A DNA stretch of 64,000 bases from contig JACQEZ010000009.1 in the NCBI GenBank assembly GCA_016200325.1, forward strand, positions 90,766-154,765. The letters run 5' to 3'. The stretch's first letter is position 1, and each line of letters begins with the position of its first letter. Positions 52,443 through 60,620 of the stretch are shown here, in pieces. The notes beneath the pieces were generated by a model. It did no database searches and was not told where the DNA came from. It saw only the letters and a list, made by a program, of their open reading frames with translations. The DNA comes from Candidatus Manganitrophaceae bacterium (GTDB lineage: Bacteria; Nitrospirota; Nitrospiria; SBBL01; Manganitrophaceae). Made by a program: the position numbers and the translations under genes.

Positions 52443-52651
52443 TTTTCCCCCTTTAGTGCGGCATCAAGCATTTCCCGGTCGCTAAATGCCGCCGGGGCTA
52501 CTCCTCTAATCGATGTTGGCGGCCCAACCCGGAAAGAGAAAATTAAAAAAAATTGGCGCGGGGCCACCTTGTGGTTAAATATCCCCAGAACAAGAGGAAA
52601 TTCCAAATCGGAGGCAAGCTCACTATCTTTCGTGTTGGCTAGAAACCACAT
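52439..52651 (-). CDS. doubtful small reading frame upstream of the sigma gene
   Basis: A 70-residue frame whose stop overlaps the sigma-factor ATG (ATGA). It has no recognised domain and no clear ribosome site. It contains motif copy C, so if C is a promoter this frame cannot be fully transcribed from it. It may be a remnant of the gene upstream in another frame. Confidence 0.25.
   Translation of the reverse strand: MWFLANTKDSELASDLEFPLVLGIFNHKVAPRQFFLIFSFRVGPPTSIRGVAPAAFSDREMLDAALKGEK
52506..52537 (-). promoter_or_regulatory. shared two-block motif, copy C, upstream of the sigma gene
   Basis: Read toward the gene it is TCTTTCCGGGTT, 12 bases, TCGATTAG. The block spacing equals copy A. The downstream block is about 65 bases before the ATG at 52442, placing it where a promoter for autoregulation would be. 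Confidence 0.6.
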
Positions 52652-52971
52652 GCAGTTGTTGCGGCTAAGAAGGACGCGTGGGTAGCCGCCACGGAAAGCT
52701 TATGGAAACGCTCGAACTTAAGCGCGTACTGTCGAATGAAAAGGGGATCTAGGCGGGGGCATTCCCAATCGGCCACGAACCAGGAGAGGACCTTTTTGCA
52801 ACTCTCGATGGTTGATTTCGCTAACGCCCCCTCCTTTTCCAGTATCCAAATGTGAGACGGAGGTGCAGAGATCGACTTCTTTAAGGGGCCACTCCGGAGG
52901 GATTCCACCTCCAGATCGTGCCCCTCAGCTGCGACCTTTGATTCGATTGAGCCGTTTGTGTCCTGTTTCAT
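52639..52971 (-). pseudogene. possible truncated tyrosine integrase (core-binding domain only)
   Basis: A 110-residue frame. About residues 48-105 follow the pattern of a phage-integrase core-binding domain: a helix like LAKSTIESCKKVLSWFVADW, then LDPLFIRQYALKF and FHKLSVAATHASFLAATTAC, where S-x2-T is typical. The catalytic domain (Arg, His-x2-Arg, Tyr) is absent in all frames to the left. It lies 430 bases from the broken tRNA, where an integrase gene is expected. The resemblance is by pattern only, so confidence is limited. Confidence 0.35.
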
Positions 52972-53045
52972 CGGTTGGGACCCAGGATTTGAGCTCGAAT
53001 TCTTGCCCTAAAATACGCTTCCGGGGCCCTTAGGGTCAATACTTC

Positions 53046-53077
53046 TTATTGCCGGTAATGGATCTTACCGGCAATAA
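53046..53077. repeat. perfect 13-bp inverted repeat
   Basis: TTATTGCCGGTAA and its exact complement flank a six-base spacer. There is no T run on the minus side. A smaller palindrome (AATAC ... GTATT, 53088-53107) follows at once. It may be a binding site for an element recombination or replication protein. Confidence 0.6.
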
Positions 53078-53252
53078 TCAGGATTTTAATACCTTTTTAG
53101 TATTATCAGAATTCCGACTTGAAGTCTTCAGACCAAAAATCGGACTCCACGCTTCCACTTCAAATGAGTGGGGATATCCAGAAGGGATTAATTGGGTATC
53201 AAGACACTGATGCCTTTATCACTGGGGATATTAATATGAAACTTTCTCTTTT

Positions 53253-53322
53253 GGACTGTAACCATTTTGTAACCATCTCAACCAATCTTGACCCAACTCT
53301 ACCCAACTGGGGCCAACTTGAG
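53253..53322. repeat. cluster of short direct repeats next to the attachment site
   Basis: TAACCA occurs twice ten bases apart, then AACCAAT, then CCCAACT twice nine bases apart and GCCAACTT. Such a ladder of short repeats 80-150 bases inside an integrated end resembles arm-type integrase sites. Confidence 0.35.
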
Positions 53323-53402
53323 GAAACGCCACAACTCTTTATAAAATCTAAACTTTATTCGTTTTACAAGTATTTATGATGATCGTTGGAAGAGCTTTAT
53401 TT

Positions 53403-53445
53403 CGGTTTAGGAAACCGCTGCTCTATCCACCTGAGCTACGGGGGC
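53403..53445 (-). tRNA. 5' part of tRNA-Arg(CCT), interrupted at the element junction
   Basis: On the minus strand GCCCCCGTAGCTCAG starts a normal acceptor and D arm. The anticodon arm follows as CGGTTTCCTAAACCG with CCT in the loop. From about tRNA position 43 the sequence departs; no variable loop, T arm or 3' acceptor follows in the next 430 bases. The chromosomal gene is therefore split at the anticodon arm by the element. The 3' half should be at the far end, outside the window. Confidence 0.85.
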
Positions 53446-53537
53446 ATTTGAAGAGGAAGGGGGTCGCGCCGGGATAACGGACTAGAGGATTTGTAGGCGC
53501 GACCGTCGGCAGATTGTGCCACAGTTCAATCGATGAA

Positions 53538-54320
53538 TCAAGGGCGCGGATCGGGATGGGGATCGGAAATCGTTTCGGCATTTTCGGTCGGCTGCCGCTT
53601 CGCCCGCCGCATCAGCAGATACACCATTCCCAGAATCAGATTCAATCCGGCCAGGACGACCAGCGGCCAATCAAAGGGGGAGCTCCGGGCCGCCATCAGC
53701 GCGATGAGGAGCAGCGCCGATGCGCTTCCGATAAAAAGGCGGAAGTTGACGCGAGGATAGATGAGGGTCAACAATCCCAAGAGGAAGGTCGAGGTCGGGG
53801 TGAGCAAGACGCCGAACGGCGAGCTCCAGAGCCCCGAGAATCCGAGGAAGATGAATCGCCCCGGCTCCGCCGTCTGCTGAAACGGATAGACGAATCCCCA
53901 AAGGATCACCGGGACCACCGCATAGCTCCACCAGCGGATTTTGCGGAAGTCATAGTCGTTCTGCGGGGCGCGCGCCTCAGAGAACCAGAGGAAGCTGAGA
54001 AACATCGTCAGGATAAACTGAACGCCGGAGAGGGCGAAGCTCGGGCCGGGGAGCCAGAGCGGAATGCCGTTATCGATGGTCCGGGCGAAGGCCGCGGGGC
54101 CCAACTTGCTGAGCTGCACCCAGAGATAACCCGACGGGAAAAAAAGGAACATTATATAGTGGAGGGTGACGAACAGCTCGAAGCGGGTGCGGAATTCATT
54201 TCCGAAGAGAACCAGGCGATTGACCAGAACCAGATAGGCGAGGTGAAAAATCAGGATGACCGGCTGCATCATCTCCAGATACTCACTCAGGACCTTCGCC
54301 ACATAGGCCTCTACGAACAT
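53538..54320 (-). CDS. integral membrane protein of unknown function
   Basis: A 260-residue protein with about seven predicted transmembrane helices, for example PVILIFHLAYLVLVNRLVLF, FALSGVQFILTMFLSFLWF and LNLILGMVYLLMRRAKR. No transporter motif is recognised. The ATG at 54320 is chosen because GAGGAT precedes it; the upstream in-frame extension is Arg/Gly-rich and overlaps the DJ-1 gene. It is the first chromosomal gene beside the broken tRNA. Confidence 0.7.
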   Translation of the reverse strand: MFVEAYVAKVLSEYLEMMQPVILIFHLAYLVLVNRLVLFGNEFRTRFELFVTLHYIMFLFFPSGYLWVQLSKLGPAAFARTIDNGIPLWLPGPSFALSGVQFILTMFLSFLWFSEARAPQNDYDFRKIRWWSYAVVPVILWGFVYPFQQTAEPGRFIFLGFSGLWSSPFGVLLTPTSTFLLGLLTLIYPRVNFRLFIGSASALLLIALMAARSSPFDWPLVVLAGLNLILGMVYLLMRRAKRQPTENAETISDPHPDPRP

Positions 54321-54355
54321 CCGATCCTCTTTCGATGCGCGCCGTCGACGCAGTT

Positions 54356-54913
54356 TTATTCTGATGAAATCGCTGCCATCACCCCTTGATTGACCTCTTT
54401 CACCTTCTCCTCCCCGACCAAAATCCGAATCAGGGCAAAGGCAAATTCCATCGCGGTGCCGGGAGCGCGGCTCGTCACCCACCTTCCATCGACCACCACC
54501 CGCGCCTCGGAGTAGTCGACCCCCTCCATTTTCGTCCGAACGGACGGATGGCTCGTCGCCCTCTTCCCGGTGAGGTATCCGGCGGAGGCGAGGAGCGACG
54601 GGGCGGCACAGATCGCCGAGATATATTTCCGATCGCCCTGCGCCTCCTCCAAAATCCGCTTCACCCGCGCATCGGCGGCCAGGTTGTTCGTCCCCGGCTG
54701 GCCGCCGGGGAGGATCACCATGTCATAATCGCTCCCGGAGACCTTCTCAATCGAGAGATCGGCGAGGAGCCTCACCTTGCGCGCCCCTTCGATCGGGCCC
54801 TCGACCGTTCCGGCGACCGTCACCTCGATGCCGGCCCGCCGCAGAAGGTCGACGACGGTGACCGCCTCGATCTCCTCGAATCCGGGCGCCAAGAGAACCA
54901 CTGCTTTTTTCAT
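54356..54913 (-). CDS. DJ-1/PfpI-family protein
   Basis: A 185-residue protein of the DJ-1/ThiJ/PfpI superfamily, most like YajL/DJ-1. It starts VVLLAPGFEEIEAVTVVDLL, with the conserved Glu in FEEIE. The reactive nucleophile is the Cys in ISAICAAP near residue 105, and the VVILPGGQPG and DGRWVTSRAPGTAMEFA strands are all present. Family members protect against reactive carbonyls or oxidative stress. It precedes the membrane-protein gene by 35 bases on the same strand. Confidence 0.9.
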   Translation of the reverse strand: MKKAVVLLAPGFEEIEAVTVVDLLRRAGIEVTVAGTVEGPIEGARKVRLLADLSIEKVSGSDYDMVILPGGQPGTNNLAADARVKRILEEAQGDRKYISAICAAPSLLASAGYLTGKRATSHPSVRTKMEGVDYSEARVVVDGRWVTSRAPGTAMEFAFALIRILVGEEKVKEVNQGVMAAISSE

Positions 54914-54920
54914 CCTCTCC

Positions 54921-55367
54921 TCAGTTGTGCGGAACGACGTTTAAAGCGTTGATCCCCTCGCGGCAATAGCCGAGCGGCAGCCAGGGACAGGCGCCGCAGA
55001 TCGCGTCGAGATCTTCCCCGCTCACCTGCCGGGAGATCCGAAGGAGAATCTCGCGCCAAGGGAGAACCTCCCCTTCCGCGATCCGCAATCGCGCCATCAC
55101 CGCCCGATCTTGGCGCTGCATCGCCCCCTCAAACCCCTCCCCTTTCAGACGGCAGCCGTCGGAGGCGAGATTCGGACAGGCACGGCAGAAGAGATCGGCT
55201 CTTGCGACCACCTGCACCGGCGTTTCGGGAAAGGCGGCGAGCTCCCGGTGTGCACCCGCCATCACCTCAATAAAGGCGGCGTTGTATCCCTCCCCGCGGA
55301 AACCTTGGAGACAGAGCAGCGTGTGACCCCGAATGATGATTGGAACAGCAACATTTCCCACAGGCAT
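54921..55367 (-). CDS. DUF1284-family protein
   Basis: A 148-residue protein that begins with IIRGHTLLCLQGFRGEGY, the N-terminal signature of DUF1284. Four or more Cys pairs follow (CRACPNL ... GCRL and CGACPWLPLGYC), suggesting a bound metal or iron-sulphur cluster. The biochemical role of the family is unknown. The ATG at 55367 has no clear ribosome site. It lies just upstream of the DJ-1-like gene on the same strand. Confidence 0.75.
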   Translation of the reverse strand: MPVGNVAVPIIIRGHTLLCLQGFRGEGYNAAFIEVMAGAHRELAAFPETPVQVVARADLFCRACPNLASDGCRLKGEGFEGAMQRQDRAVMARLRIAEGEVLPWREILLRISRQVSGEDLDAICGACPWLPLGYCREGINALNVVPHN

Positions 55368-55436
55368 GAGCGAATTTTAGTCTCGACGGGATGGTTTGTC
55401 AAAAAGAGCGGCAAAGAGCGGCGTAGATCGGCCCGC

Positions 55437-55865
55437 TCAATAATATAAAAAGTCTGCATAGAGATATTGAATGACCGAGATGCGTCGCTTGTGATCGTTC
55501 AGATGCGACTGCAGAAGGGCGCGGAGCGGCCCCTCTTCTCTCTCATCTATCTCCTTCAGTCCGTCGCGGTAGCGGTAGTAGAGCCACTCCTCGGTCTGAA
55601 AAAAGAGATCGAGCAGCGCATGGCTCCCGGCTTTCTTCGGAATCTCCCGCGGAGAAGGCAGGGTCCGATCCGGCGCCATCCCCCTCCGCTGCAGCGCCCC
55701 TTCGAGCGCCTCGATCTCCTTCCAGCTCTCTCCGACCCCGGGCTGCAGCTTCTCCCGCAGGAGGAGGGGACGGAGCAGCGGGAGATAATCGACATAGGCT
55801 TGATGGAGCGCCCGCGCTCCCGCGAGGAGCTCCCGGAGGAGCGCTTCCATCCGATGCGGATCCAT
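55437..55865 (-). CDS. helical hypothetical protein
   Basis: A 142-residue, entirely helical protein rich in Leu, Arg and Glu. It contains repeated pairs such as MEALLRELLAGARALHQAYV and a C-terminal RISVIQYLYADFLYY. GGGGAGAG precedes the ATG. No family is recognised. It follows ftsH by nine bases on the same strand and is probably cotranscribed with it. Confidence 0.6.
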   Translation of the reverse strand: MDPHRMEALLRELLAGARALHQAYVDYLPLLRPLLLREKLQPGVGESWKEIEALEGALQRRGMAPDRTLPSPREIPKKAGSHALLDLFFQTEEWLYYRYRDGLKEIDEREEGPLRALLQSHLNDHKRRISVIQYLYADFLYY

Positions 55866-55874
55866 TCTCTCCCC

Positions 55875-57767
55875 TTATTCTCCGACGGCCCGCCGCGGCT
55901 CCTCCGGAAAGTGGAGATCGACTTCGTGCCGCGGCTCCCCCTTCCGGGGGCGGCTGTCTCCATGGACGATTTTTCGAAGGGTCTCCCCTTCGACGACCTC
56001 TTTTTCCAGAAGAAGTTTGGCCAGCACTTTCAGCGTCTCCCGGTGTTTCTGAAGCAAGGAGCGGACGCGGACGTGGGTCTTGTCGATGATCTCCTTCACC
56101 TCTTCATCGATCGCCTTCGCCAGGTCCTCGCTGTAGTCCTTCGCGCCGGGGGGAACGCCGTCGCCCGGCATCCGTCCACCCGACCGTTCAAAGGAGACGA
56201 GCCCCAGCTTCTCGCTCATCCCGAACTCCCGGACCATGCTCCGGGCGATATCGGTGGCCCGCGTCAGATCGTTCTGCGCGCCGGTCGAGATCTCGCCGAA
56301 GATAATCTCTTCGGCGACCCGCCCTCCCAATAAGACCGCGAGGCGGTCTTGCAGCTCGCTTTTGGTCATCAGATAGCGGTCCTCCGTCGGGAGCTGAAGC
56401 GTATAGCCGAGGGCGGCAATCCCCCGCGGGATGATCGAGATCCGGTGGACCGGATCGGCGTTCGGGACCAGCTCGGCGACCAGCGCATGTCCCGACTCAT
56501 GGTAGGAGACGAACTCTTTTTCCTTCTTGCTCATCACCCGCTTTTTCTTTTCGAGCCCGGTCGTCACCCGGTTGATCGCCTCTTCGAAATCTTCCATCTC
56601 CACCTGGTCTTTGTTTTTTCTCGCGGCGAGCAACGCCGCCTCATTGACGACGTTCGCGAGATCGGCCCCGACGAACCCCGGCGTGCGGGCCGCAAGCAGC
56701 TTAATATCGACCTTCGGATCGAGCTTCACACTCTTGGTATGAAGGTGGAGGATCTCCTCCCGCTCGCGGACGTCGGGACGATCGACGAGGACTTGGCGGT
56801 CGAAACGGCCGGGCCGCAACAGGGCGGGATCCAGAATTTCCGGACGGTTGGTCGCCGCCATGATGATCACCCCCTTTCGGGGATCGAATCCATCCATCTC
56901 GACGAGAAGCTGATTGAGGGTTTGATCTTGCTCCGCATGCCCGCCGCCGAGCATGCCCAGCCCGCGCGCCCGGCCGAGCGCGTCGAGCTCGTCGATAAAA
57001 ATGATGCAGGGGGCCTTCTCCTGCGCCTGCGCAAAGAGGTCGCGCACCCGCGCCGCGCCGACCCCGACGAACATCTCGACGAACTCCGATCCGCTCATCG
57101 AGAAGAAGGGGACCCGCGCCTCGCCCGCCACCGCGCGCGCCAACAGCGTCTTGCCGGTGCCGGGCGGTCCGACGAGCAAGACCCCCTTCGGAATCCGTCC
57201 GCCGAGCCGCTGGAACTTCTTCGGCTGGCGCAAAAACTCGACGATCTCCATCAGCTCCTCTTTCGGCTCGTCGGCGCCCGCCACGTCATTGAAGCTCACC
57301 TGAACCTCTTTTTCGGCGAAGACCTTCGCACGGGCGCGGCCGAAGGCCATGAAGCCCTGTCCGCCGCCGCCCGACATTCTCCGGGCAAAAAGACTCCAGA
57401 TAAAAAAGATCACCATCGCAGGCAAGACCCAGAAGAGGACCAGATCTTTCAGCCAATGATTCTGTATCTCGCCGGTATAGCGGATATTCTTTGCTTGCAG
57501 CTCGGAGATCAGATTCGGATCGTCGACGCGGACGGTGCTGAACGGCTCTTCTTTCCCGGCCTCCGGCCCGGTCGATTCGGTTTTGGTCCCCTGAATCGTC
57601 TCTCGGGAGATCACCACCTCCTTCACCTTTCCCTCACGGAGAAGCCGCTTAAAATCGCTATAGGAGGTTTGATGGTTCTGAGGGGAGAAAAAAAAGAAGG
57701 GAAGGACGGTAATCATAAAGAGGATCATGAAGAGAATCCAGCCAGGGAATTCCTTTTTCTGAGCCAT
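55875..57767 (-). CDS. ftsH: ATP-dependent zinc metalloprotease FtsH
   Basis: A 630-residue membrane AAA+ protease that degrades misfolded and regulatory membrane proteins. Two transmembrane helices bracket a periplasmic domain (about residues 9-29 and 112-130). The AAA+ module has [18 protein letters not shown] (Walker A), [12 protein letters not shown] (Walker B) and the second-region-of-homology [20 protein letters not shown]. The peptidase has [10 protein letters not shown]. The ATG at 57767 is supported by GGAGG. Length and motifs are standard. The Gly-rich MSGGGGQGF linker before the AAA domain is typical. Confidence 0.97.
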   Translation of the reverse strand: MAQKKEFPGWILFMILFMITVLPFFFFSPQNHQTSYSDFKRLLREGKVKEVVISRETIQGTKTESTGPEAGKEEPFSTVRVDDPNLISELQAKNIRYTGEIQNHWLKDLVLFWVLPAMVIFFIWSLFARRMSGGGGQGFMAFGRARAKVFAEKEVQVSFNDVAGADEPKEELMEIVEFLRQPKKFQRLGGRIPKGVLLVGPPGTGKTLLARAVAGEARVPFFSMSGSEFVEMFVGVGAARVRDLFAQAQEKAPCIIFIDELDALGRARGLGMLGGGHAEQDQTLNQLLVEMDGFDPRKGVIIMAATNRPEILDPALLRPGRFDRQVLVDRPDVREREEILHLHTKSVKLDPKVDIKLLAARTPGFVGADLANVVNEAALLAARKNKDQVEMEDFEEAINRVTTGLEKKKRVMSKKEKEFVSYHESGHALVAELVPNADPVHRISIIPRGIAALGYTLQLPTEDRYLMTKSELQDRLAVLLGGRVAEEIIFGEISTGAQNDLTRATDIARSMVREFGMSEKLGLVSFERSGGRMPGDGVPPGAKDYSEDLAKAIDEEVKEIIDKTHVRVRSLLQKHRETLKVLAKLLLEKEVVEGETLRKIVHGDSRPRKGEPRHEVDLHFPEEPRRAVGE

Positions 57768-58138
57768 GAAGCGGCCTCCGTAATAATAGAAAGCGGTGCG
57801 GGAAGGAGCCTGTTTTTTGGATAGCTCATTATAACATAGATGATTTAAGCAATTCATGTGGCTGCGGATCGGCTCATGACACAGCCGGATTGTTCCTTTT
57901 TTTCCCAAATCGCGCCTCCTTGACCTCAACGGCAGAACGGTTCTATCTCAATAGGAAATGTAACAGCTCTTTCTGGGAAAAATATATACACCCTCTCAAC
58001 GCGCGCGATGGAAATTCTCTTCGGTCGTCTTCTGTAGCCCTGATTACTTTCACTCCGGCGGGTCCGGGACTTGCAAACTTTTCTACAGGGGCAAGGGATG
58101 GAGAAACATTGAACCGTTGAAACATGAAGGAGGACACC
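57768..58138. other. 371-bp intergenic region between divergent genes
   Basis: No gene is seen. It must hold promoters for ftsH (minus) and for the small basic protein (plus). A plus-strand TTGACC near 57920 with CTATCT 17 bases on is a modest promoter candidate. Confidence 0.4.
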
Positions 58139-58378
58139 ATGCCACGAAAAAACAATCGGTCGGCTTCAGAGAAAAGTGCAAAGCGGTCGCCGGCCTTAAA
58201 GAAATCGCGTCCGAAGATCAATGCAAAGCGGACCACATCGCGGCTTAAGAAGGTGACCCCTGCGGCTAAAAAGATGCTCCGCCAAGGTGCGAAGGCCATT
58301 GAGCAGGGGGTCCAAGTCATCAGCCAGAAGGCCGAGCAGATCGGGAATGTCCTCGTTAAACCGTTCCGCTCATCCTAA
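58139..58378 (+). CDS. small lysine-rich basic protein
   Basis: A 79-residue protein with very high Lys/Arg content in the first 50 residues (PRKNNRSASEKSAKRSPALK), similar in character to histone-H1-like bacterial proteins. The C-terminal 30 residues are helical. AAGGAGGA before the ATG at 58139 fixes the start over an ATG five codons earlier. It probably binds DNA or RNA; this is inference. Just 16 bases downstream the BON-domain gene begins. Confidence 0.6.
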   Translation: MPRKNNRSASEKSAKRSPALKKSRPKINAKRTTSRLKKVTPAAKKMLRQGAKAIEQGVQVISQKAEQIGNVLVKPFRSS

Positions 58379-58394
58379 TGGAGGGGGAGATAAA

Positions 58395-58802
58395 ATGAAA
58401 CGATTTGTCTCAATGGTTGCAATATTTTTGTTCGCCGGCGGGATCGCCTATGCCGCCGGGACGCACGACGAGCAGGGAGGAAGCCCTCCTGCGGTCGCGC
58501 CCGACAACAGCAAAATCAACACGCGGGATGAGCACCCCTCCGCCAAGACGGCGGAGAAGCAGAGCAACGATCCGGGAGATGTAGAGCTGACGCGAAAAAT
58601 TCGGAAAGAGATTACGTCGGATGATTCCTTATCGGTGCTCGCAAAGAATGTGAAAATTATCACGCAGGAGGGAAAAGTCACCCTTCGCGGACCGGTGAAC
58701 AGCCCCGAGGAGAAGAATAATATTTCTAAAAAAGCGGAACAGATCGCCGGGGCCGGCAAGGTCCAAAACGAGCTTGAAGTCAAGGGCGCTGTCACCCGAT
58801 AA
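58395..58802 (+). CDS. secreted BON-domain protein
   Basis: A 135-residue protein. It starts MKRFVSMVAIFLFAGGIAYA, a cleavable signal peptide. A disordered linker follows, and about residues 68-130 form a BON domain: RKIRKEITSDDSLSVLAKNV, then KIITQEGKVTLRGPVNSPEE. OsmY and similar proteins with this domain help the periplasm and outer membrane withstand osmotic shock. GGGGGAGA precedes the ATG. It is one of a group of three stress-type genes on the plus strand. Confidence 0.85.
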   Translation: MKRFVSMVAIFLFAGGIAYAAGTHDEQGGSPPAVAPDNSKINTRDEHPSAKTAEKQSNDPGDVELTRKIRKEITSDDSLSVLAKNVKIITQEGKVTLRGPVNSPEEKNNISKKAEQIAGAGKVQNELEVKGAVTR

Positions 58803-58814
58803 AGGAGAAAACGA

Positions 58815-59351
58815 ATGGCAAAAAGAGCAGTCATCGGCATATTTGACAATCCCTTCCAGGCGGAAGACTGTCTTGACCGTCTTCGCTATGCGGGATTTCT
58901 TCCGACCGATATCTCGGTCTTAACCCCCGACAAAGAGGGGATGCGCGACTTTATCCATGAAAAAGCGACCAAGGCGCCCGAAGGGGTGGCCACCGGCGCG
59001 ACCACCGGCGGGGTGCTGGGCGGCATCGCCGGATGGCTCGTCGGCATCGGCTCGCTCGCCATCCCGGGGGTCGGCCCGTTCATTGCAGCCGGTCCGATTT
59101 TAGCGGCGCTCGGCGGAGCCGCCATCGGTGCGACCGCCGGCGGTGTCGCCGGTGGGTTGATCGGTCTCGGCATCCCCGAATACGAGGCGAAACAGTACGA
59201 AGCCAAGGTCAAAGAAGGAGGCATCCTCGTTTCGGTCCATTGTGACGATTCGGATCAGGTCAGCCGGGCGAAAGAGATCTTCAAGCAAAGCGGCGCGAGG
59301 GACATCTCCTCCACCGGCGAAGAAGGAGTATCGAAAAGCGAAGCAGCCTAG
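58815..59351 (+). CDS. YflT/general-stress-like protein with glycine-zipper segment
   Basis: A 178-residue protein. The first ~45 residues (VIGIFDNPFQAEDCLDRLRY, then GFLPTDISVLTPDKEG) match the stress-protein YflT type fold. A Gly/Ala-rich hydrophobic stretch at about 60-115 (GVATGATTGGVLGGIAGWLV and repeats) is a glycine-zipper membrane segment. The end returns to the ferredoxin-like strand pattern (GGILVSVHCDDSDQVSRAKE). It lies 12 bases after the BON gene and is cotranscribed. The exact role is unknown. Confidence 0.75.
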   Translation: MAKRAVIGIFDNPFQAEDCLDRLRYAGFLPTDISVLTPDKEGMRDFIHEKATKAPEGVATGATTGGVLGGIAGWLVGIGSLAIPGVGPFIAAGPILAALGGAAIGATAGGVAGGLIGLGIPEYEAKQYEAKVKEGGILVSVHCDDSDQVSRAKEIFKQSGARDISSTGEEGVSKSEAA

Positions 59352-59433
59352 TGGTGCTGCCGCATCGTTCATCCATCCCCGAAAGGCGATTCCCCCCACA
59401 ATCGACTTTCCCCGAGCGATGCGGCGGTGTCCC

Positions 59434-59465
59434 GGCGGGCCGGAAAATCCGGCCCGCCTTTTTTT
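59434..59465 (+). terminator. intrinsic terminator after the stress-gene group
   Basis: GGCGGGCCGGA pairs perfectly with TCCGGCCCGCC around AAA, followed by seven T. It ends the plus-strand transcript 80 bases after the stop codon and faces the convergent membrane-protein gene. Confidence 0.9.
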
Positions 59466-59476
59466 GCCGAAACTGA

Positions 59477-59848
59477 TTAATAAGCTGAATTCGGACGGCC
59501 CGCGTCGGCGATGATGAAAGAGAGGAGGCCGCTGAGAATGGAGAGGAGCAGCGCTCCGAGGACCGCCGACCAGAAGCTGGAGACGACAAAGCCGTTGACC
59601 ACCTTGGCGGTCAGCGCGAACATCGCCCCGTTGATAATGAAGGTAAAGAGGCCGAGGGTGAGGATATTAATCGGAAGGGTCAAGATCAGAAGGATCGGCC
59701 GGATGACGGCATTGATGATCCCGAGAACCGCCGCCGCCACCAGCGCGGGACCGATCCCATCGACCTCGATTCCCCGGATCGTATAGGAAATCAGGATCAA
59801 TCCAACTGCATTGATCAGCCAACGGATTAAAAGCCCCCGCATCCCCAT
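59477..59848 (-). CDS. PF04020-family membrane protein (YvlD type)
   Basis: A 123-residue protein with four transmembrane helices: LINAVGLILISYTI, ALVAAAVLGIINAVIRPIL, LTLGLFTFIINGAMFALTAK and WSAVLGALLLSILSGLLSFI. The NAVIRPIL block after the second helix is the family signature. It is annotated as phage-holin family 4, but most members are ordinary chromosomal genes linked to envelope stress. There is no phage context here. Confidence 0.85.
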   Translation of the reverse strand: MGMRGLLIRWLINAVGLILISYTIRGIEVDGIGPALVAAAVLGIINAVIRPILLILTLPINILTLGLFTFIINGAMFALTAKVVNGFVVSSFWSAVLGALLLSILSGLLSFIIADAGRPNSAY

Positions 59849-59876
59849 CTCCCTTTTATCTCTATAAAGAGTTACT

Positions 59877-60395
59877 TTAGGTCTGGTTTGACTTCAAATA
59901 AACCTGCGCCAGATCGACATAGTTCCGCGCCGACTGGGCGAGAAATGCGCTCTCCTCCGCGGTGAGCGGACGCTTGACCCGGGCCGGCATTCCGACCGCC
60001 AGCGAACCGGGCGGGATCTTCACCCCCTCGGTCACCAGCGCGCCGGCCCCGACAATCGACCCTTCACCGATCTCGGCGCCGTCGAGCAGAATCGCCCCCA
60101 TCCCGACCAGCACCCGGTCCCGCACCGTACAGCCGTGCAGCGTGACCCGATGTCCCACCGTCACCTCGTTCCCGATGATCAGCGGATGGGTCCGCCGGGT
60201 CACATGGAGGACGGAGAGATCTTGAATATTCGTTCGCGCGCCGATCCGGATGTAATTCACATCACCGCGGACCACGCTGCCGAACCAGATCGAGCCATAC
60301 TCCCCGATCTCGACGTCGCCGATCACCTGCGCCGACGCTTCGATAAAAACGCCCAAGGAGAGCTTGGGAACCTTTTCTTGAAAAGGATGGATCAT
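59877..60395 (-). CDS. gamma-class carbonic anhydrase-like protein
   Basis: A 172-residue left-handed beta-helix protein. It contains the hexapeptide repeats (VIGDVEIGEYGSIWFGSVV, IGARTNIQDLSVLHV), a zinc-ligand His in SVLHVTRR and two more in VTVGHRVTLHG. This matches gamma-carbonic-anhydrase or YrdA/PaaY-type proteins. The ATG at 60395 gives the family's normal start MIHPFQEKVPKL; the longer frame upstream adds an unrelated leader. The metal site is intact. Whether it hydrates CO2 is not certain, since many relatives are inactive. Confidence 0.9.
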   Translation of the reverse strand: MIHPFQEKVPKLSLGVFIEASAQVIGDVEIGEYGSIWFGSVVRGDVNYIRIGARTNIQDLSVLHVTRRTHPLIIGNEVTVGHRVTLHGCTVRDRVLVGMGAILLDGAEIGEGSIVGAGALVTEGVKIPPGSLAVGMPARVKRPLTAEESAFLAQSARNYVDLAQVYLKSNQT

Positions 60396-60620
60396 TTCGG
60401 CTCCGAAATTCTTTTCCGCGGCGAGACCCTTCTCCCCGGCGTGGACCTCAGGATAACACGCCCCTTTTTCCCCTGGCAAGAGGTTTTGAAATATTGAACG
60501 AATTTTGATATAGTAAACCGATTGTTTTATGGTAGGCAGACAGCCGGTCGAACAGCGGGTGCGCCACTCCCTTACCACCGGATTCTCGAACAGCGGCCAG
60601 ACACCACCTCATTAAGGACT

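Noticed and set aside
52972..53445. Group I intron in tRNA-Arg(CCT), as known from some proteobacteria
   Set aside because: No T arm or 3' acceptor follows within the 430 bases examined, so there is no second exon.
53514..54389. Long plus-strand frame opposite the membrane-protein gene
   Set aside because: It is compositionally a charged, repetitive shadow of the minus-strand gene, which has helices, a ribosome site and normal codon use.
56349..57824. A 491-codon plus-strand frame antisense to ftsH
   Set aside because: The opposite strand encodes a textbook FtsH with all motifs; the antisense frame is open only because of high GC at the third positions.
59477..59848. Phage holin indicating a prophage
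   Set aside because: The PF04020 holin-4 label is misleading; there are no lysis or structural genes nearby, and the neighbours are chromosomal housekeeping genes.
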